Shown in pieces: positions 1 to 7,465 of a stretch of 19,702 nt of DNA (positions are counted from its first letter, which is position 1; every line of letters starts with the position of its first letter). The notes below the pieces were generated by a model that worked only from the letters and a program-made list of their open reading frames with translations, was not told the DNA's origin and searched no databases. The position numbers were made by a program, and so were the translations under genes. Source of the DNA: Acidisphaera sp035272265 (lineage in GTDB: Bacteria; Pseudomonadota; Alphaproteobacteria; Acetobacterales; Acetobacteraceae); assembly GCA_035272265.1 (NCBI GenBank), contig DATEQV010000506.1:1-19702 (forward strand), written 5' to 3'.

Positions 1-1
1 C

Positions 2-1033
2 AACCTGATCGGCCCGATTTACGGCACGTTCAACATGCCGTCCGACCTCGCCGAGATCCGCCGCCTGGTGGAGGGCATCGGCTGCGAGATCAACCTGGTC
101 TTCCCGCTCGGCGCGCACATCGAGGACATCCCGAAGCTCGCCAACGCCGACGTCAACGTCTGCCTGTATCGCGAATTCGGCCGCAAGCTGTGCGAGGAGC
201 TCGGCAAGCCCTACCTGATAGCGCCGATCGGCCTGTTCTCGACGACGAAGTTCCTGCGCAAGCTCGGCGAGCTGACGGGGCTCGATCCCGAGAAGTTCAT
301 CGAGCACGAGAAGCACACCACGATCAAGCCGATCTGGGATTTGTGGCGCAGCGTCACGCAGGACTTCTTCGCCACCGCCAGCTTCGCCGTCGTCGCGACC
401 GAAACCTACGCACGAGGCCTGCGCCGCTTCCTCGAGGAGGAGATGGGCGTGCCGTGCGCGTTCAGCTTCGCGCGCAAGCCGGGGGTGAAGCCGGACAATG
501 CCGCGGTGCGCGCGGCGATGCGGGTGACGCCGCCGCTGGTGCTGTTCGGCTCGTACAACGAGCGGATGTACGCCGCCGAGTGCGGCGCCCGCGCGACCTA
601 CATCCCGGCGTCGTTCCCCGGCGCCATCGTGCGCCGCGCCACGGGGACCCCGTTTATGGGCTACGCCGGCGCGACCTACATCGTGCAGGAATACTGCAAC
701 GCGTTGTTCGACGCGCTGTTCCACATCCTGCCGCTCGGTACGGAGATGGACCGCGACGCGCTGGCCACGCCGTCTCGCATGGACCGCTCCGCGCCGCTGC
801 AATGGGACCCGGCCGCACTGCGCCTGCTCGACGCGCATGTCGAGGCCGCGCCCTTCCTGCTGCGCATCTCCAACGCCAAGCGCCTGCGCGAACAGGCCGA
901 GGCGGCCGCGAAGAGCGCGGGCGAGGAGCGGGTGACGCTCGCTATCGCCACGCTGGCGCTCGGCCCGATGCCAGACACGCCGTCGGCCGCCGCGCCGGTC
1001 GAAGACGACGCCGTGATGGAGCCGGCCGAATGA
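2..1033 (+). CDS. bchZ: Chlorophyllide a reductase subunit Z, C-terminal part (5' truncated by window edge)
   Basis: BchZ is one of the two NifDK-like subunits of chlorophyllide a oxidoreductase (with BchY; BchX is the reductase). The complex reduces ring B of chlorophyllide a on the way to bacteriochlorophyll a in the cytoplasm. The frame is open from base 2 and gives 343 residues beginning NLIGPIYGTFNMPSD; BchZ is usually about 480-490 residues, so roughly the first 140 lie outside the window. Diagnostic stretches include IAPIGLFSTTKFLRKL, HTTIKPIWDLWRSVTQDF, GYAGATYIVQEYCNALFDALFHILPLG and a C-terminal PLQWDPAALRLLD-like segment followed by FLLRISNAKRLREQAE. The tail after about residue 300 is low-complexity Ala/Glu/Pro and poorly conserved in the family. 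Position directly before pufB is the usual superoperon order bchCXYZ-puf. Identity is secure; the N-terminal Fe-S ligands cannot be checked. Confidence 0.96.
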   Translation, partial: NLIGPIYGTFNMPSDLAEIRRLVEGIGCEINLVFPLGAHIEDIPKLANADVNVCLYREFGRKLCEELGKPYLIAPIGLFSTTKFLRKLGELTGLDPEKFIEHEKHTTIKPIWDLWRSVTQDFFATASFAVVATETYARGLRRFLEEEMGVPCAFSFARKPGVKPDNAAVRAAMRVTPPLVLFGSYNERMYAAECGARATYIPASFPGAIVRRATGTPFMGYAGATYIVQEYCNALFDALFHILPLGTEMDRDALATPSRMDRSAPLQWDPAALRLLDAHVEAAPFLLRISNAKRLREQAEAAAKSAGEERVTLAIATLALGPMPDTPSAAAPVEDDAVMEPAE

Positions 1034-1052
1034 CGCGGCCGCTCACAGGACC

Positions 1053-1173
1053 GGGCTGCATCGCGCAGCCCAGCCAGACTGCCGGCAGTTGTGCCGGCAG
1101 AACAAGCGTCGGGGCACATGAGGCCCCGGCGATCCCGGCCGCGCGGGAGTTGCGCGGTAACGGCCGCAAGGCC
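1053..1173 (+). promoter_or_regulatory. Hairpin cluster in the bchZ-pufB leader
   Basis: The 163-base gap between bchZ and pufB holds no gene; pufQ, which occupies this place in Rhodobacter, is absent. It contains a row of perfect short inverted repeats. At 1053-1071 GGGCTGC pairs with GCAGCCC. At 1079-1100 CTGCCGGCA pairs with TGCCGGCAG around a 4-base loop. At 1110-1128 CGGGGC pairs with GCCCCG. At 1139-1157 CCGCGC pairs with GCGCGG. At 1162-1173 GGCC pairs with GGCC around a GCAA tetraloop. None is followed by a T run, so they look like RNA processing or 5'-stability elements of the puf message rather than terminators. Folding is by eye; function is inferred from known puf mRNA control in other purple bacteria. 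Confidence 0.6.
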
Positions 1174-1180
1174 CGCTGCC

Positions 1181-1189
1181 TAAGGAGGT
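1181..1189 (+). promoter_or_regulatory. Very strong ribosome binding site of pufB
   Basis: TAAGGAGGT is a full-length match to the anti-Shine-Dalgarno sequence, 7 bases before the pufB ATG. It is the strongest ribosome binding site in the window, fitting the need to make LH1 in large excess over reaction-centre proteins. Confidence 0.85.
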
Positions 1190-1196
1190 ACTACTC

Positions 1197-1418
1197 ATGA
1201 GCGACCTGCCTAAACGGGACGCGTCGCTATCGGGACTCACTGAGCCCGAAGCGAGGGAGTTCCACGCTATCTTCATGCAGAGCTTCGCCGTCTTCATCAT
1301 CGTTGCCGTCATCGCCCACATCCTCGCGTGGGCATGGCGTCCTTGGGGCGTCAGCTCCCCAACTGCGTTCAACGACCTGCATCAGCACGTCAGCACGCTG
1401 CTGACGATGATCAGCTAA
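1197..1418 (+). CDS. pufB: Light-harvesting 1 (LH1, B870) beta polypeptide with extended C-terminus
   Basis: Beta chain of the core antenna, a single-span inner-membrane protein that binds bacteriochlorophyll a and forms the LH1 ring around the reaction centre with PufA. The 73-residue product shows the family pattern LSGLTEPEAREFH, then a membrane span (about residues 28-47) ending AHILAWAWRPW. His41 is the expected bacteriochlorophyll ligand and His23 the conserved interface histidine 18 residues earlier. Usual LH1 beta chains are about 48-55 residues and stop shortly after RPW. Here 23 more residues (51-73) follow on the expected periplasmic side, with a predicted amphipathic look (NDLHQHVSTLLTMI). 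The start is fixed by the excellent ribosome binding site. First gene of pufBALMC; 18 bases separate it from pufA. Confidence 0.96.
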   Translation: MSDLPKRDASLSGLTEPEAREFHAIFMQSFAVFIIVAVIAHILAWAWRPWGVSSPTAFNDLHQHVSTLLTMIS

Positions 1419-1436
1419 GCGGGGAGGAGAGAAGCG

Positions 1437-1637
1437 ATGTGGCGTATTTGGCTGATCTTCGATCCACGGCGAGCCCTGGTCGGTCTGGCCGTCTTTCTGT
1501 TGGCGCTTGCGCTGCTGATCCACTTCATCCTGCTCGGCACCGACCGGTTCAACTGGCTGGCAGTCCCGCACGCCCATGCGGCGGGGATTGCGAGTCAGAA
1601 CAGCCCGCTGCCGGCGCCCGAAGGCACTGGGAAGTAG
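1437..1637 (+). CDS. pufA: Light-harvesting 1 (LH1, B870) alpha polypeptide
   Basis: Alpha chain of the LH1 ring. The 66-residue product begins MWRIWLIFDPRRALVGLAV and continues through the single membrane span with LLIHFILLGTDRFNWL; His29 is the bacteriochlorophyll ligand and the RFNWL motif lies at the periplasmic membrane face. The sequence is strongly reminiscent of the Rhodospirillum rubrum alpha chain. The C-terminal tail (about residues 47-66, HAAGIASQNSPLPAPEGTGK) is polar and variable, as is usual; such tails are often trimmed in the mature protein. A GGGGAGGAG ribosome binding site precedes the ATG. A strong stem-loop follows immediately after the stop codon. Confidence 0.97.
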   Translation: MWRIWLIFDPRRALVGLAVFLLALALLIHFILLGTDRFNWLAVPHAHAAGIASQNSPLPAPEGTGK

Positions 1638-1701
1638 CGTCCGCGTCTGACGACGGCGGACGAGGTAACAGCGGGCTGTTTTGCCTCGTCCGCCACTTTT
1701 T
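1638..1701 (+). terminator. pufA-pufL intercistronic stem-loop / attenuator-like element
   Basis: Directly after pufA, GGCGGACGAGG (1655-1665) pairs perfectly over 11 bp with CCTCGTCCGCC (1684-1694). An inner AACAG/CTGTT stem (1667-1671 with 1676-1680) is capped by CGGG, and ACTTTTT follows at 1695-1701. This resembles a rho-independent terminator. In purple bacteria a stem-loop at this place protects pufBA mRNA from 3' decay and lets only part of transcription proceed to pufLM. An upstream CGTCCGC (1638-1644) can pair instead with GCGGACG (1656-1662), so two mutually exclusive folds are possible. Confidence 0.8.
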
Positions 1702-1715
1702 CGGGGGATAACCGT

Positions 1716-2540
1716 ATGGCGATGCTCAGTTTCGAACGAAAGTACCGCGTACGCGGCGGCACGCTGATCGGCGGCGACCTGTTCGACTTCTGGGTTGGTC
1801 CGTTCTGGGTCGGCTTCTTCGGCGTCACCACGGTGTTCTTTGCGTTGCTCGGCACCGCGCTGATCGTGTGGGGGGCTGCTCTGCAGGGCACCGCGGACAT
1901 CTGGACCATCAACATCGCCCCGCCGGACCTCAGCTACGGCCTCGGCGTCGCGCCGCTCGCCAAGGGCGGCCTGTGGCAGATCATCACCATCTGCGCGCTC
2001 GGCGCCTTCGTCTCATGGGCGCTGCGCCAGCTCGAGATCTCGCGCAAGCTCGGCATCGGGTATCACATCCCGGTCGCCTACTCGTTCGCGGTGTTCGCCT
2101 ACTTCAGCCTGGTGGTGATCCGGCCGGTGCTGATGGGCGCGTGGGGACACGGCTTCCCGTACGGCATCCTCAGCCACCTCGATTGGGTGTCGAACGTCGG
2201 GTACCAGTACCTGCACTTCCACTACAACCCGGCGCACATGCTGGCGATCACGTTCTTCTTCACCAACTGCTTCGCGCTGGCGCTGCACGGCGGCCTCGTG
2301 CTGTCGGCGATCAATCCGCCGAAGGGCGAGCGGGTGAAGACCGGCGAGCACGAAAACACCTTCTTCCGCGACACGATCGGCTATTCCATCGGCACCCTCG
2401 GCATCCACCGCCTCGGCATGTTCCTCGCGTGCTCGGCGTCCTTCTGGAGTGCCGTGTGCATCATCATCAGCGGACCGTTCTGGACGCGTGGCTGGCCGGA
2501 ATGGTGGGGCTGGTGGCTGCATCTGCCGATCTGGTCGTGA
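1716..2540 (+). CDS. pufL: Photosynthetic reaction centre L subunit
   Basis: L subunit of the type-II reaction centre, five transmembrane helices. With PufM it holds the bacteriochlorophyll special pair, accessory pigments, quinones and non-haem iron. The 274-residue product has the family N-terminus (MAMLSFERKYRVRGGTLIGG); the initiator Met is normally removed, so numbering is one above the structural convention. Visible ligands are His154 (accessory pigment), His174 in NPAHM (special pair), His169 (special-pair hydrogen bond), and His191 and His231 (non-haem Fe). Glu213 and Ser224, on the proton path to QB, are both present. The start follows a G-rich ribosome binding site (CGGGGGAT). It is separated from pufM by 22 bases. 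All key residues are intact, so the product should be functional. Confidence 0.98.
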   Translation: MAMLSFERKYRVRGGTLIGGDLFDFWVGPFWVGFFGVTTVFFALLGTALIVWGAALQGTADIWTINIAPPDLSYGLGVAPLAKGGLWQIITICALGAFVSWALRQLEISRKLGIGYHIPVAYSFAVFAYFSLVVIRPVLMGAWGHGFPYGILSHLDWVSNVGYQYLHFHYNPAHMLAITFFFTNCFALALHGGLVLSAINPPKGERVKTGEHENTFFRDTIGYSIGTLGIHRLGMFLACSASFWSAVCIIISGPFWTRGWPEWWGWWLHLPIWS

Positions 2541-2562
2541 CCGGGTAACGGGGGACCATCCG

Positions 2563-3540
2563 ATGGCCGAATACCAGAACATCTTCAACCGCGTTCAGGT
2601 TCGCTACCCGCCTTACCCCGGCGTGCCGCTGCCGTCCGGCAACTGGCCGCGCCAGGGCCGCGGCGTCTTCTCCTGGCTGCTTGGCCAGTTCGGGGACCCG
2701 CAGGTCGGGCCGTTCTATCTCGGCCCGCTCGGCCTCGCTTCGATCGCATGCGGGATCGTGGCGATCGAAATCATCGGGCTGAACATGTGGGCCTCGGTGA
2801 ACTGGGACCCGATCCAGTTCATCCGCCAGTTGCCCTGGCTGGCGCTGGAGCCGCCGCCGCCGGCCAACGGGCTGCGCTTCCCGCCGCTCAACCAGGGCGG
2901 CTGGTGGCTGATGGCGGGGTTCTTCCTCACCGCCTCGATCCTGCTGTGGTGGGCGCGCATGTATCGCCGCGCGCGTGCGCTCGGCATGGGCACGCATGTC
3001 GCCTGGGCGTTCGCCTCGGCGATCTGGCTCTATCTCGTGCTCGGCTTCATCCGTCCGTTGCTGATGGGCAGCTGGGGCGAGGCGGTCCCGTTCGGCATCT
3101 TCCCGCACCTCGACTGGACGGCCTCGTTCTCGATCCGCTACGGCAACCTGTTCTACAACCCGTTCCACATGCTCTCGATCGCCTTCCTGTACGGGTCGGC
3201 GCTGCTGTTCGCGATGCATGGCGCGACGGTGCTCGCGGTCAGCCGCTTCGGCGGCGAGCGTGAGATCGAGCAGACGGTCGAGCGCGGCACCGCCGCCGAG
3301 CGCGCCGCCCTGTTCTGGCGCTGGTGCATGGGCTTCAACGCGACGTTCGAGTCGATCCACCGCTGGGGCTGGTGGTTCGCGGTGCTATGCACCTTCACCG
3401 GCGGCATCGGCATCCTGCTGACCGGCACCGTCGTCGACAACTGGTACCTCTGGGGCGTGAAGCACGGCATCGTGCCGACCTACCCGCAAGTGTGGCAAGG
3501 CGTCGTGGATCCAGCGACGCTGCCGGGAGCACCGAAATGA
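2563..3540 (+). CDS. pufM: Photosynthetic reaction centre M subunit
   Basis: M subunit of the type-II reaction centre; pairs with PufL and carries QA. From the ATG at 2563 the product is 325 residues, begins MAEYQNIFNRVQVRYPPYPG, and falls into standard M-subunit numbering. His182 and His202 (NPFHM) ligate bacteriochlorophyll. Tyr210 is conserved. His219, Glu234 (GGEREIEQ) and His266 (FESIHRW) ligate the non-haem iron, and Trp252 stacks on QA. An in-frame start at 2449 exists but lies inside pufL and would add a non-homologous leader, so it was rejected. A G-rich ribosome binding site (GGGGGA) lies before the ATG. The stop codon overlaps the pufC start (ATGA), indicating translational coupling. 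Confidence 0.98.
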   Translation: MAEYQNIFNRVQVRYPPYPGVPLPSGNWPRQGRGVFSWLLGQFGDPQVGPFYLGPLGLASIACGIVAIEIIGLNMWASVNWDPIQFIRQLPWLALEPPPPANGLRFPPLNQGGWWLMAGFFLTASILLWWARMYRRARALGMGTHVAWAFASAIWLYLVLGFIRPLLMGSWGEAVPFGIFPHLDWTASFSIRYGNLFYNPFHMLSIAFLYGSALLFAMHGATVLAVSRFGGEREIEQTVERGTAAERAALFWRWCMGFNATFESIHRWGWWFAVLCTFTGGIGILLTGTVVDNWYLWGVKHGIVPTYPQVWQGVVDPATLPGAPK

Positions 3541-4625
3541 TCCCGACATTCCCGCTCGCTTTCCGCATCGCCGCCGCGGTCGCCATCCTCGTCACGATCG
3601 GCGCCGCCTTCACGCTCGACTATCCGCCGATCGACGTCGTGCAGCGCGGTTATCGCGGCGTTGGGATGAATGAGAACTACAATCCGCGTCTGCTCGCGCG
3701 GCAGGAAGAGGCCAACATCGTGCCGGCCGAGCTGCCGCTCGCCTCGCCGGCTGGCCCGAAGGCCGGCGAGGTCTACCACAACGTCCGCGTGCTCGGTGAC
3801 CTCAGCGTCGGGCAGTTCACCCGCGTGATGGCGACGATCACCAACTGGGTGGCGCCGAAGCAGGGCTGTGCCTACTGCCATGCGGGCGCGAACCTCGCCT
3901 CCGACGCGCTCTACACGAAGGTCGTCTCGCGGCGGATGCTGCAGATGACGCGCCATATCAACGCCGACTGGCAGACCCACGTGCAGAACGTCGGCGTGAC
4001 CTGCTGGACATGCCATCGCGGCAACTCGGTGCCGTCGGAGATCTGGTTCACCGACCCGGGCCCGCCGCATGCGGGCGGCGTGGCGCAGGATTGGTCGGGC
4101 AAGAACCATCCGGCGGCTGCGATCAATGACACATCGCTGCCCGCCGATCCGTTCACGCCGTTCCTGCTGCACGACGCGCAGATCCGCATCCAGTCGGAGA
4201 CCGCGCTGCCGACCAACGACTACGCGTCGATCAAGCAGACCGACTGGACGTATGCGCTGATGATCCACTTCTCGCAGGCGCTCGGCCTGAACTGCACCTA
4301 CTGCCACAACAGCCGCGAATGGCGCGACTGGAGCCAGAGCACGCCGCAGCGCGTGACCGCCTGGTACGGCATCCGCATGGTGCGCAACCTGAACAACGCC
4401 TACCTGCAGAGCATCGCCGACGTCTTCCCGGCCAATCGCCTCGGCCCGACCGGGGACGTCCCGAAGATCAACTGCGCCACCTGCCACCAGGGCGCCTTCA
4501 AGCCGCTGTATGGCGCGGACGTGCTGAAGGACAACCCGGAGCTGGCGGGCCCCTCGCCCGAGACGCTGCATTCGGCTGCCACGGCGCCCGCCAGCACGGC
4601 GGTGGCGGCGACTTCTCCGCAGTAG
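3537..4625 (+). CDS. pufC: Reaction-centre tetraheme cytochrome c subunit
   Basis: Periplasmic electron donor that re-reduces the photo-oxidised special pair. The 362-residue product has four haem-attachment motifs: CAYCH (111-115), CWTCH (156-160), CTYCH (253-257) and CATCH (313-317). The distal ligands fall at the same spacings as in the Blastochloris viridis subunit: Met98, Met134 and Met242 for haems 1-3 and His148 for haem 4. A hydrophobic N-terminal segment (about residues 5-27) precedes DYPPIDVVQRGYRG. There is no cysteine in or after this segment, so the usual lipoprotein anchor is missing and an uncleaved membrane helix is likely. The start overlaps the pufM stop. The last about 20 residues are low-complexity Ala/Thr/Ser. 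Confidence 0.97.
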   Translation: MIPTFPLAFRIAAAVAILVTIGAAFTLDYPPIDVVQRGYRGVGMNENYNPRLLARQEEANIVPAELPLASPAGPKAGEVYHNVRVLGDLSVGQFTRVMATITNWVAPKQGCAYCHAGANLASDALYTKVVSRRMLQMTRHINADWQTHVQNVGVTCWTCHRGNSVPSEIWFTDPGPPHAGGVAQDWSGKNHPAAAINDTSLPADPFTPFLLHDAQIRIQSETALPTNDYASIKQTDWTYALMIHFSQALGLNCTYCHNSREWRDWSQSTPQRVTAWYGIRMVRNLNNAYLQSIADVFPANRLGPTGDVPKINCATCHQGAFKPLYGADVLKDNPELAGPSPETLHSAATAPASTAVAATSPQ

Positions 4626-4647
4626 CGTCCTTCCCCGAAGCTGCGGG

Positions 4648-4683
4648 AAAAACCCGGCCCGGACTGTCCGGCGCCGGGTTTTT
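4648..4683 (+). terminator. Rho-independent terminator of the puf operon
   Basis: An 11-bp perfect stem, AAAAACCCGGC (4648-4658) with GCCGGGTTTTT (4673-4683), encloses a small loop; the 3' arm supplies the T run. It lies 22 bases past the pufC stop. Because the 5' arm is A-rich it could also stop transcription from the other strand. Confidence 0.9.
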
Positions 4684-4720
4684 CGTGTTCGCTGCGCCGC
4701 GCACTGGGCGGAGGCGACGC

Positions 4721-5728
4721 ATGGAATACCGGAAGCTGGGCGCGAGCGGCATCGCCGTCTCGCCGATCTGCCTCGGCACGATGATGTTCGGCGGCCAGAC
4801 CGACGAGGCCGAGAGCGGGCGCATCATCGCGGCCGCGCGCGAGGCGGGCGTGAACATCATCGACACCGCCGACGTCTACAACGACGGGGCGTCGGAGGAG
4901 GTCGTCGGCCGCGCGATCGCGCCGCACCGCGACGACTGGGTGCTGGCCACCAAGCTCGGCAACCGCATGGGCGAGGGGCCGAACCGCGCCGGGCTGTCGC
5001 GGCTGTGGATGTTCCAGGCGGTCGAGGGGAGCCTGCGGCGCCTGAAGACCGACCGCATCGACGTCCTCTATCTCCATCGCGAAGACCTGGGCACACCGTT
5101 GTACGTCACCGTGGCCGCGATGGGCGACCTGATCGCGTCGGGCAAGGTCCGGCATTTCGGCGTGTCGAACTTCCGGTCCTGGCGTGTCGCCGAGGTGTGC
5201 GCGCTGTGCGACCGGCGGGGCATCCCGCGGCCGATCGTCAGCCAGCCCTACTACAACGCCATGAACCGCATGCCGGAGACCGAGCATTTGCCCGCCTGCG
5301 GCTTCTACGGCCTGGGCGTGATTCCCTACAGCCCGCTCGCGCGCGGCGTGCTGACCGGAAAGTACCCGGTCGATGCACCGCCGCCCGAAGGCACGCGCGC
5401 CGCGCGGGGCGACAAGCGCATCATGGAAAGCGAATGGCGCCCGGAGTCGCTGCGCATCGCACAGAAACTCAAGCAGCACGCCGAGGCGCGCGGCACCACG
5501 CCGATCGCGTTCGCGGTCGCCTGGGTGCTGCATAACGCGCTGGTGACCGGCGCCATCGCCGGCCCGCGCACGCTGGCGCAGTTCGAAAGCTACCTCGCCG
5601 CGCTCGACTACCGGTTCACGGCGGAGGACGAGGCGCTGGTCGACAGCCTTGTGCCGGTCGGCCACCCGTCCACGCCCGGGTACAACGACCCGGCCTATCC
5701 GCTTGAGGGGCGTCCCGTCCGGTCCTGA
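4721..5728 (+). CDS. Aldo/keto reductase family oxidoreductase
   Basis: A 335-residue NADPH-dependent (beta/alpha)8-barrel oxidoreductase of the aldo/keto reductase superfamily, probably cytosolic, substrate unknown. The catalytic tetrad is visible: Asp48 and Tyr53 in IIDTADVY, Lys78 in LATKLG and His119 in LYLHRED. The later motifs FGVSNFRSW, VSQPYYNAMNR and IPYSPLARGVLTGKY are typical of the YajO/Tas-like branch. A GGAGG ribosome binding site 7 bases before the ATG fixes the start. The gene stands alone, 38 bases after the puf terminator, and converges on kdpA with 12 bases between stop codons. The family is certain; no specific substrate can be assigned from sequence or context. Confidence 0.92.
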   Translation: MEYRKLGASGIAVSPICLGTMMFGGQTDEAESGRIIAAAREAGVNIIDTADVYNDGASEEVVGRAIAPHRDDWVLATKLGNRMGEGPNRAGLSRLWMFQAVEGSLRRLKTDRIDVLYLHREDLGTPLYVTVAAMGDLIASGKVRHFGVSNFRSWRVAEVCALCDRRGIPRPIVSQPYYNAMNRMPETEHLPACGFYGLGVIPYSPLARGVLTGKYPVDAPPPEGTRAARGDKRIMESEWRPESLRIAQKLKQHAEARGTTPIAFAVAWVLHNALVTGAIAGPRTLAQFESYLAALDYRFTAEDEALVDSLVPVGHPSTPGYNDPAYPLEGRPVRS

Positions 5729-5740
5729 CTCGCGGCCGCG

Positions 5741-7465
5741 TCAGTAGTTGGTGCCGGCCAGCATGGCGTAGTGCTCGGCGATGGGGCCGAGCGCCAGGGC
5801 GGGGAAGAAGGTCAGGCCGCCGACGATCACCACGGTGCCGACCAGGAGTGCCACGAACTGCGCGCCATGCGTCGGCAGCGTGCCGAGCGAGACCGGCACC
5901 GAGCGCTTCGCCGCCAGCGTGCCGGCGACGCACAGCACCGGCACGATCACCAGGAAGCGCCCGGCGAACATCGCGGCGGCCAGCGTCAGGTTGAAGAACG
6001 GCGTGTTGGCGTTCAGCCCGGCGAACGCGCTGCCGTTGGTCGCCGCGGCCGACGTGTAGGCGTACAGCAGTTCGGAAAACCCGTGCGGCCCGGCGTTGCC
6101 GAGGCTCGCCAGCGGGCCCGGCAGCACGGACGCCAGCGCGGTCAGGCCGAGGATGAACGCCGGCACGCACAACAGCGCCAGCATGGTCATCTTGACCTCG
6201 TTGCCGCCGATCTTCTTGCCCAGATACTCGGGCGTTCGCCCGACCATCAGCCCGGCGACGAAGACGGCGACAATGGCGAACAGCAGCATGCCGAACAGGC
6301 CTGAGCCGGGGCCGCCGACGATCACCTCGTCCAGCATCATGTTGGCGAGCAGCACGAAGCCGGACATCGGCATGTAGCTGTCGTGCATCGAATCGACGGC
6401 GCCGTCGGACGACGCGGTGCTGACGGTCGCGAACAGCGCCGATTGCCCGATCCCGAAGCGGACCTCCTTGCCCTCCATGTTGCCGCCAGCCTGCAGGTCG
6501 CCCGCCCTCTGGTCGACATGCAAGGCGGCGAAGGCCGGGGTCCGCGTCGCCTCGCCGGCGTAGATTGCCGCGGCGCCGGCCGCGAACATGACCGCCATCG
6601 CGGCCAGCAGCGCCCATCCCTGCCGCCGGTCGCCGATCATCCGGCCAAAGGTGGCGGTCAGCGCGACGCCGATCAGGAAGATCAGCAGCATCTCGATCAT
6701 CCCGCTCAGCGCCGTCGGGTTCTCGAACGGATGGGCGGAGTTGGCGTTGAAGAAGCCGCCACCGTCGCCGCTCATCAGCTTGATCACCTCCTGCGAGGCG
6801 ACCGGACCGCGCGCCAGCACCTGGTGCGCGCCTTCCAGCGTGGTCGCGTCGACATAAGCGCCGAGCGTCTGCGGCACGCCCTGCCACACCAGGAACAGCG
6901 TGACGACGGCGCAGATCGGCAGCAGTACGTAGAGCGTGATGCGGGTGACATCGACCCAGAAATTCCCGACCGTGCGGCTCGAGCGGCGCGCGAAGCCGCG
7001 AATGAGGGCGATCCCGACGGCGATGCCGCTCGCCGCTGACGCGAACGACTGGACGGTGATCCCCGCCATCTGCACGAGGTAGCTGAGTGTGGTTTCGCCT
7101 GAATAGGACTGCCAGCTCGTGTTGCTGACGAAGCTCACCGCGGTATCGAGCGCGAGGAGGGGATCGACCGCATCGAGGTGCTGCGGATTGATCGGCAGCA
7201 CGTGCTGGATGCGTTGCAGCGCATACAGCGCAACGACGCCGGCCAGGTTGAACCACAGCAGCGCCATCGCGTAGGCGACCCAGCCCTGTTCCTGGGCGGG
7301 ATCGACCCCCGCCAGCCGATAGAGCGGGGTTTCGATGCGCGCGCCCAGCCGGGCCAGCCGGCCGGTGCCGTCGATCGCGCGGGCGATGTAGTCCCCCAGC
7401 GGGCGCACCACCGCGAGGGTCAGCACGGCAAAGACGGCGATCTGCAGCCAGCCCTGCCAGGTCAT
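5741..7465 (-). CDS. kdpA: Potassium-transporting ATPase, potassium-binding subunit KdpA
   Basis: KdpA is the channel-like, K+-selective membrane subunit of the high-affinity KdpFABC P-type ATPase. The 574-residue product, starting MTWQGWLQIAVF, has the expected length (about 560-590) and about ten hydrophobic spans. The selectivity-filter loops are recognisable: FVSNTSWQSYSGE (Gln119), MSGDGGGFFNANSAHPFENP, SSDGAVDSMHDSY and TNGSAFAGLNANTPF. Upstream in-frame codons that would lengthen it belong to the overlapping small gene; the chosen ATG has GGAGAAG before it and overlaps that gene's stop (ATGA). Unusually, kdpB and kdpC do not follow: the next gene is a convergent aldo/keto reductase 12 bases away. 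Without KdpB the protein cannot form an ATP-driven pump, so partners must be elsewhere or the gene has a different or residual role. Confidence 0.96.
   Translation of the reverse strand: MTWQGWLQIAVFAVLTLAVVRPLGDYIARAIDGTGRLARLGARIETPLYRLAGVDPAQEQGWVAYAMALLWFNLAGVVALYALQRIQHVLPINPQHLDAVDPLLALDTAVSFVSNTSWQSYSGETTLSYLVQMAGITVQSFASAASGIAVGIALIRGFARRSSRTVGNFWVDVTRITLYVLLPICAVVTLFLVWQGVPQTLGAYVDATTLEGAHQVLARGPVASQEVIKLMSGDGGGFFNANSAHPFENPTALSGMIEMLLIFLIGVALTATFGRMIGDRRQGWALLAAMAVMFAAGAAAIYAGEATRTPAFAALHVDQRAGDLQAGGNMEGKEVRFGIGQSALFATVSTASSDGAVDSMHDSYMPMSGFVLLANMMLDEVIVGGPGSGLFGMLLFAIVAVFVAGLMVGRTPEYLGKKIGGNEVKMTMLALLCVPAFILGLTALASVLPGPLASLGNAGPHGFSELLYAYTSAAATNGSAFAGLNANTPFFNLTLAAAMFAGRFLVIVPVLCVAGTLAAKRSVPVSLGTLPTHGAQFVALLVGTVVIVGGLTFFPALALGPIAEHYAMLAGTNY

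Noticed and set aside
1034..1196. pufQ, or a pufX-like gene near puf
   Set aside because: No frame with a ribosome binding site and plausible membrane protein in the bchZ-pufB gap; pufC, then a terminator, follows pufM.
2449..2562. Extended pufM start inside pufL
   Set aside because: Adds 38 residues unlike any M subunit; the ATG at 2563 gives exact family numbering for all ligand residues.
4319..4720. Upstream extension of the aldo/keto reductase frame into pufC
   Set aside because: The extension crosses the puf terminator and is a shadow of pufC; the ATG at 4721 has a GGAGG site and the family N-terminus.
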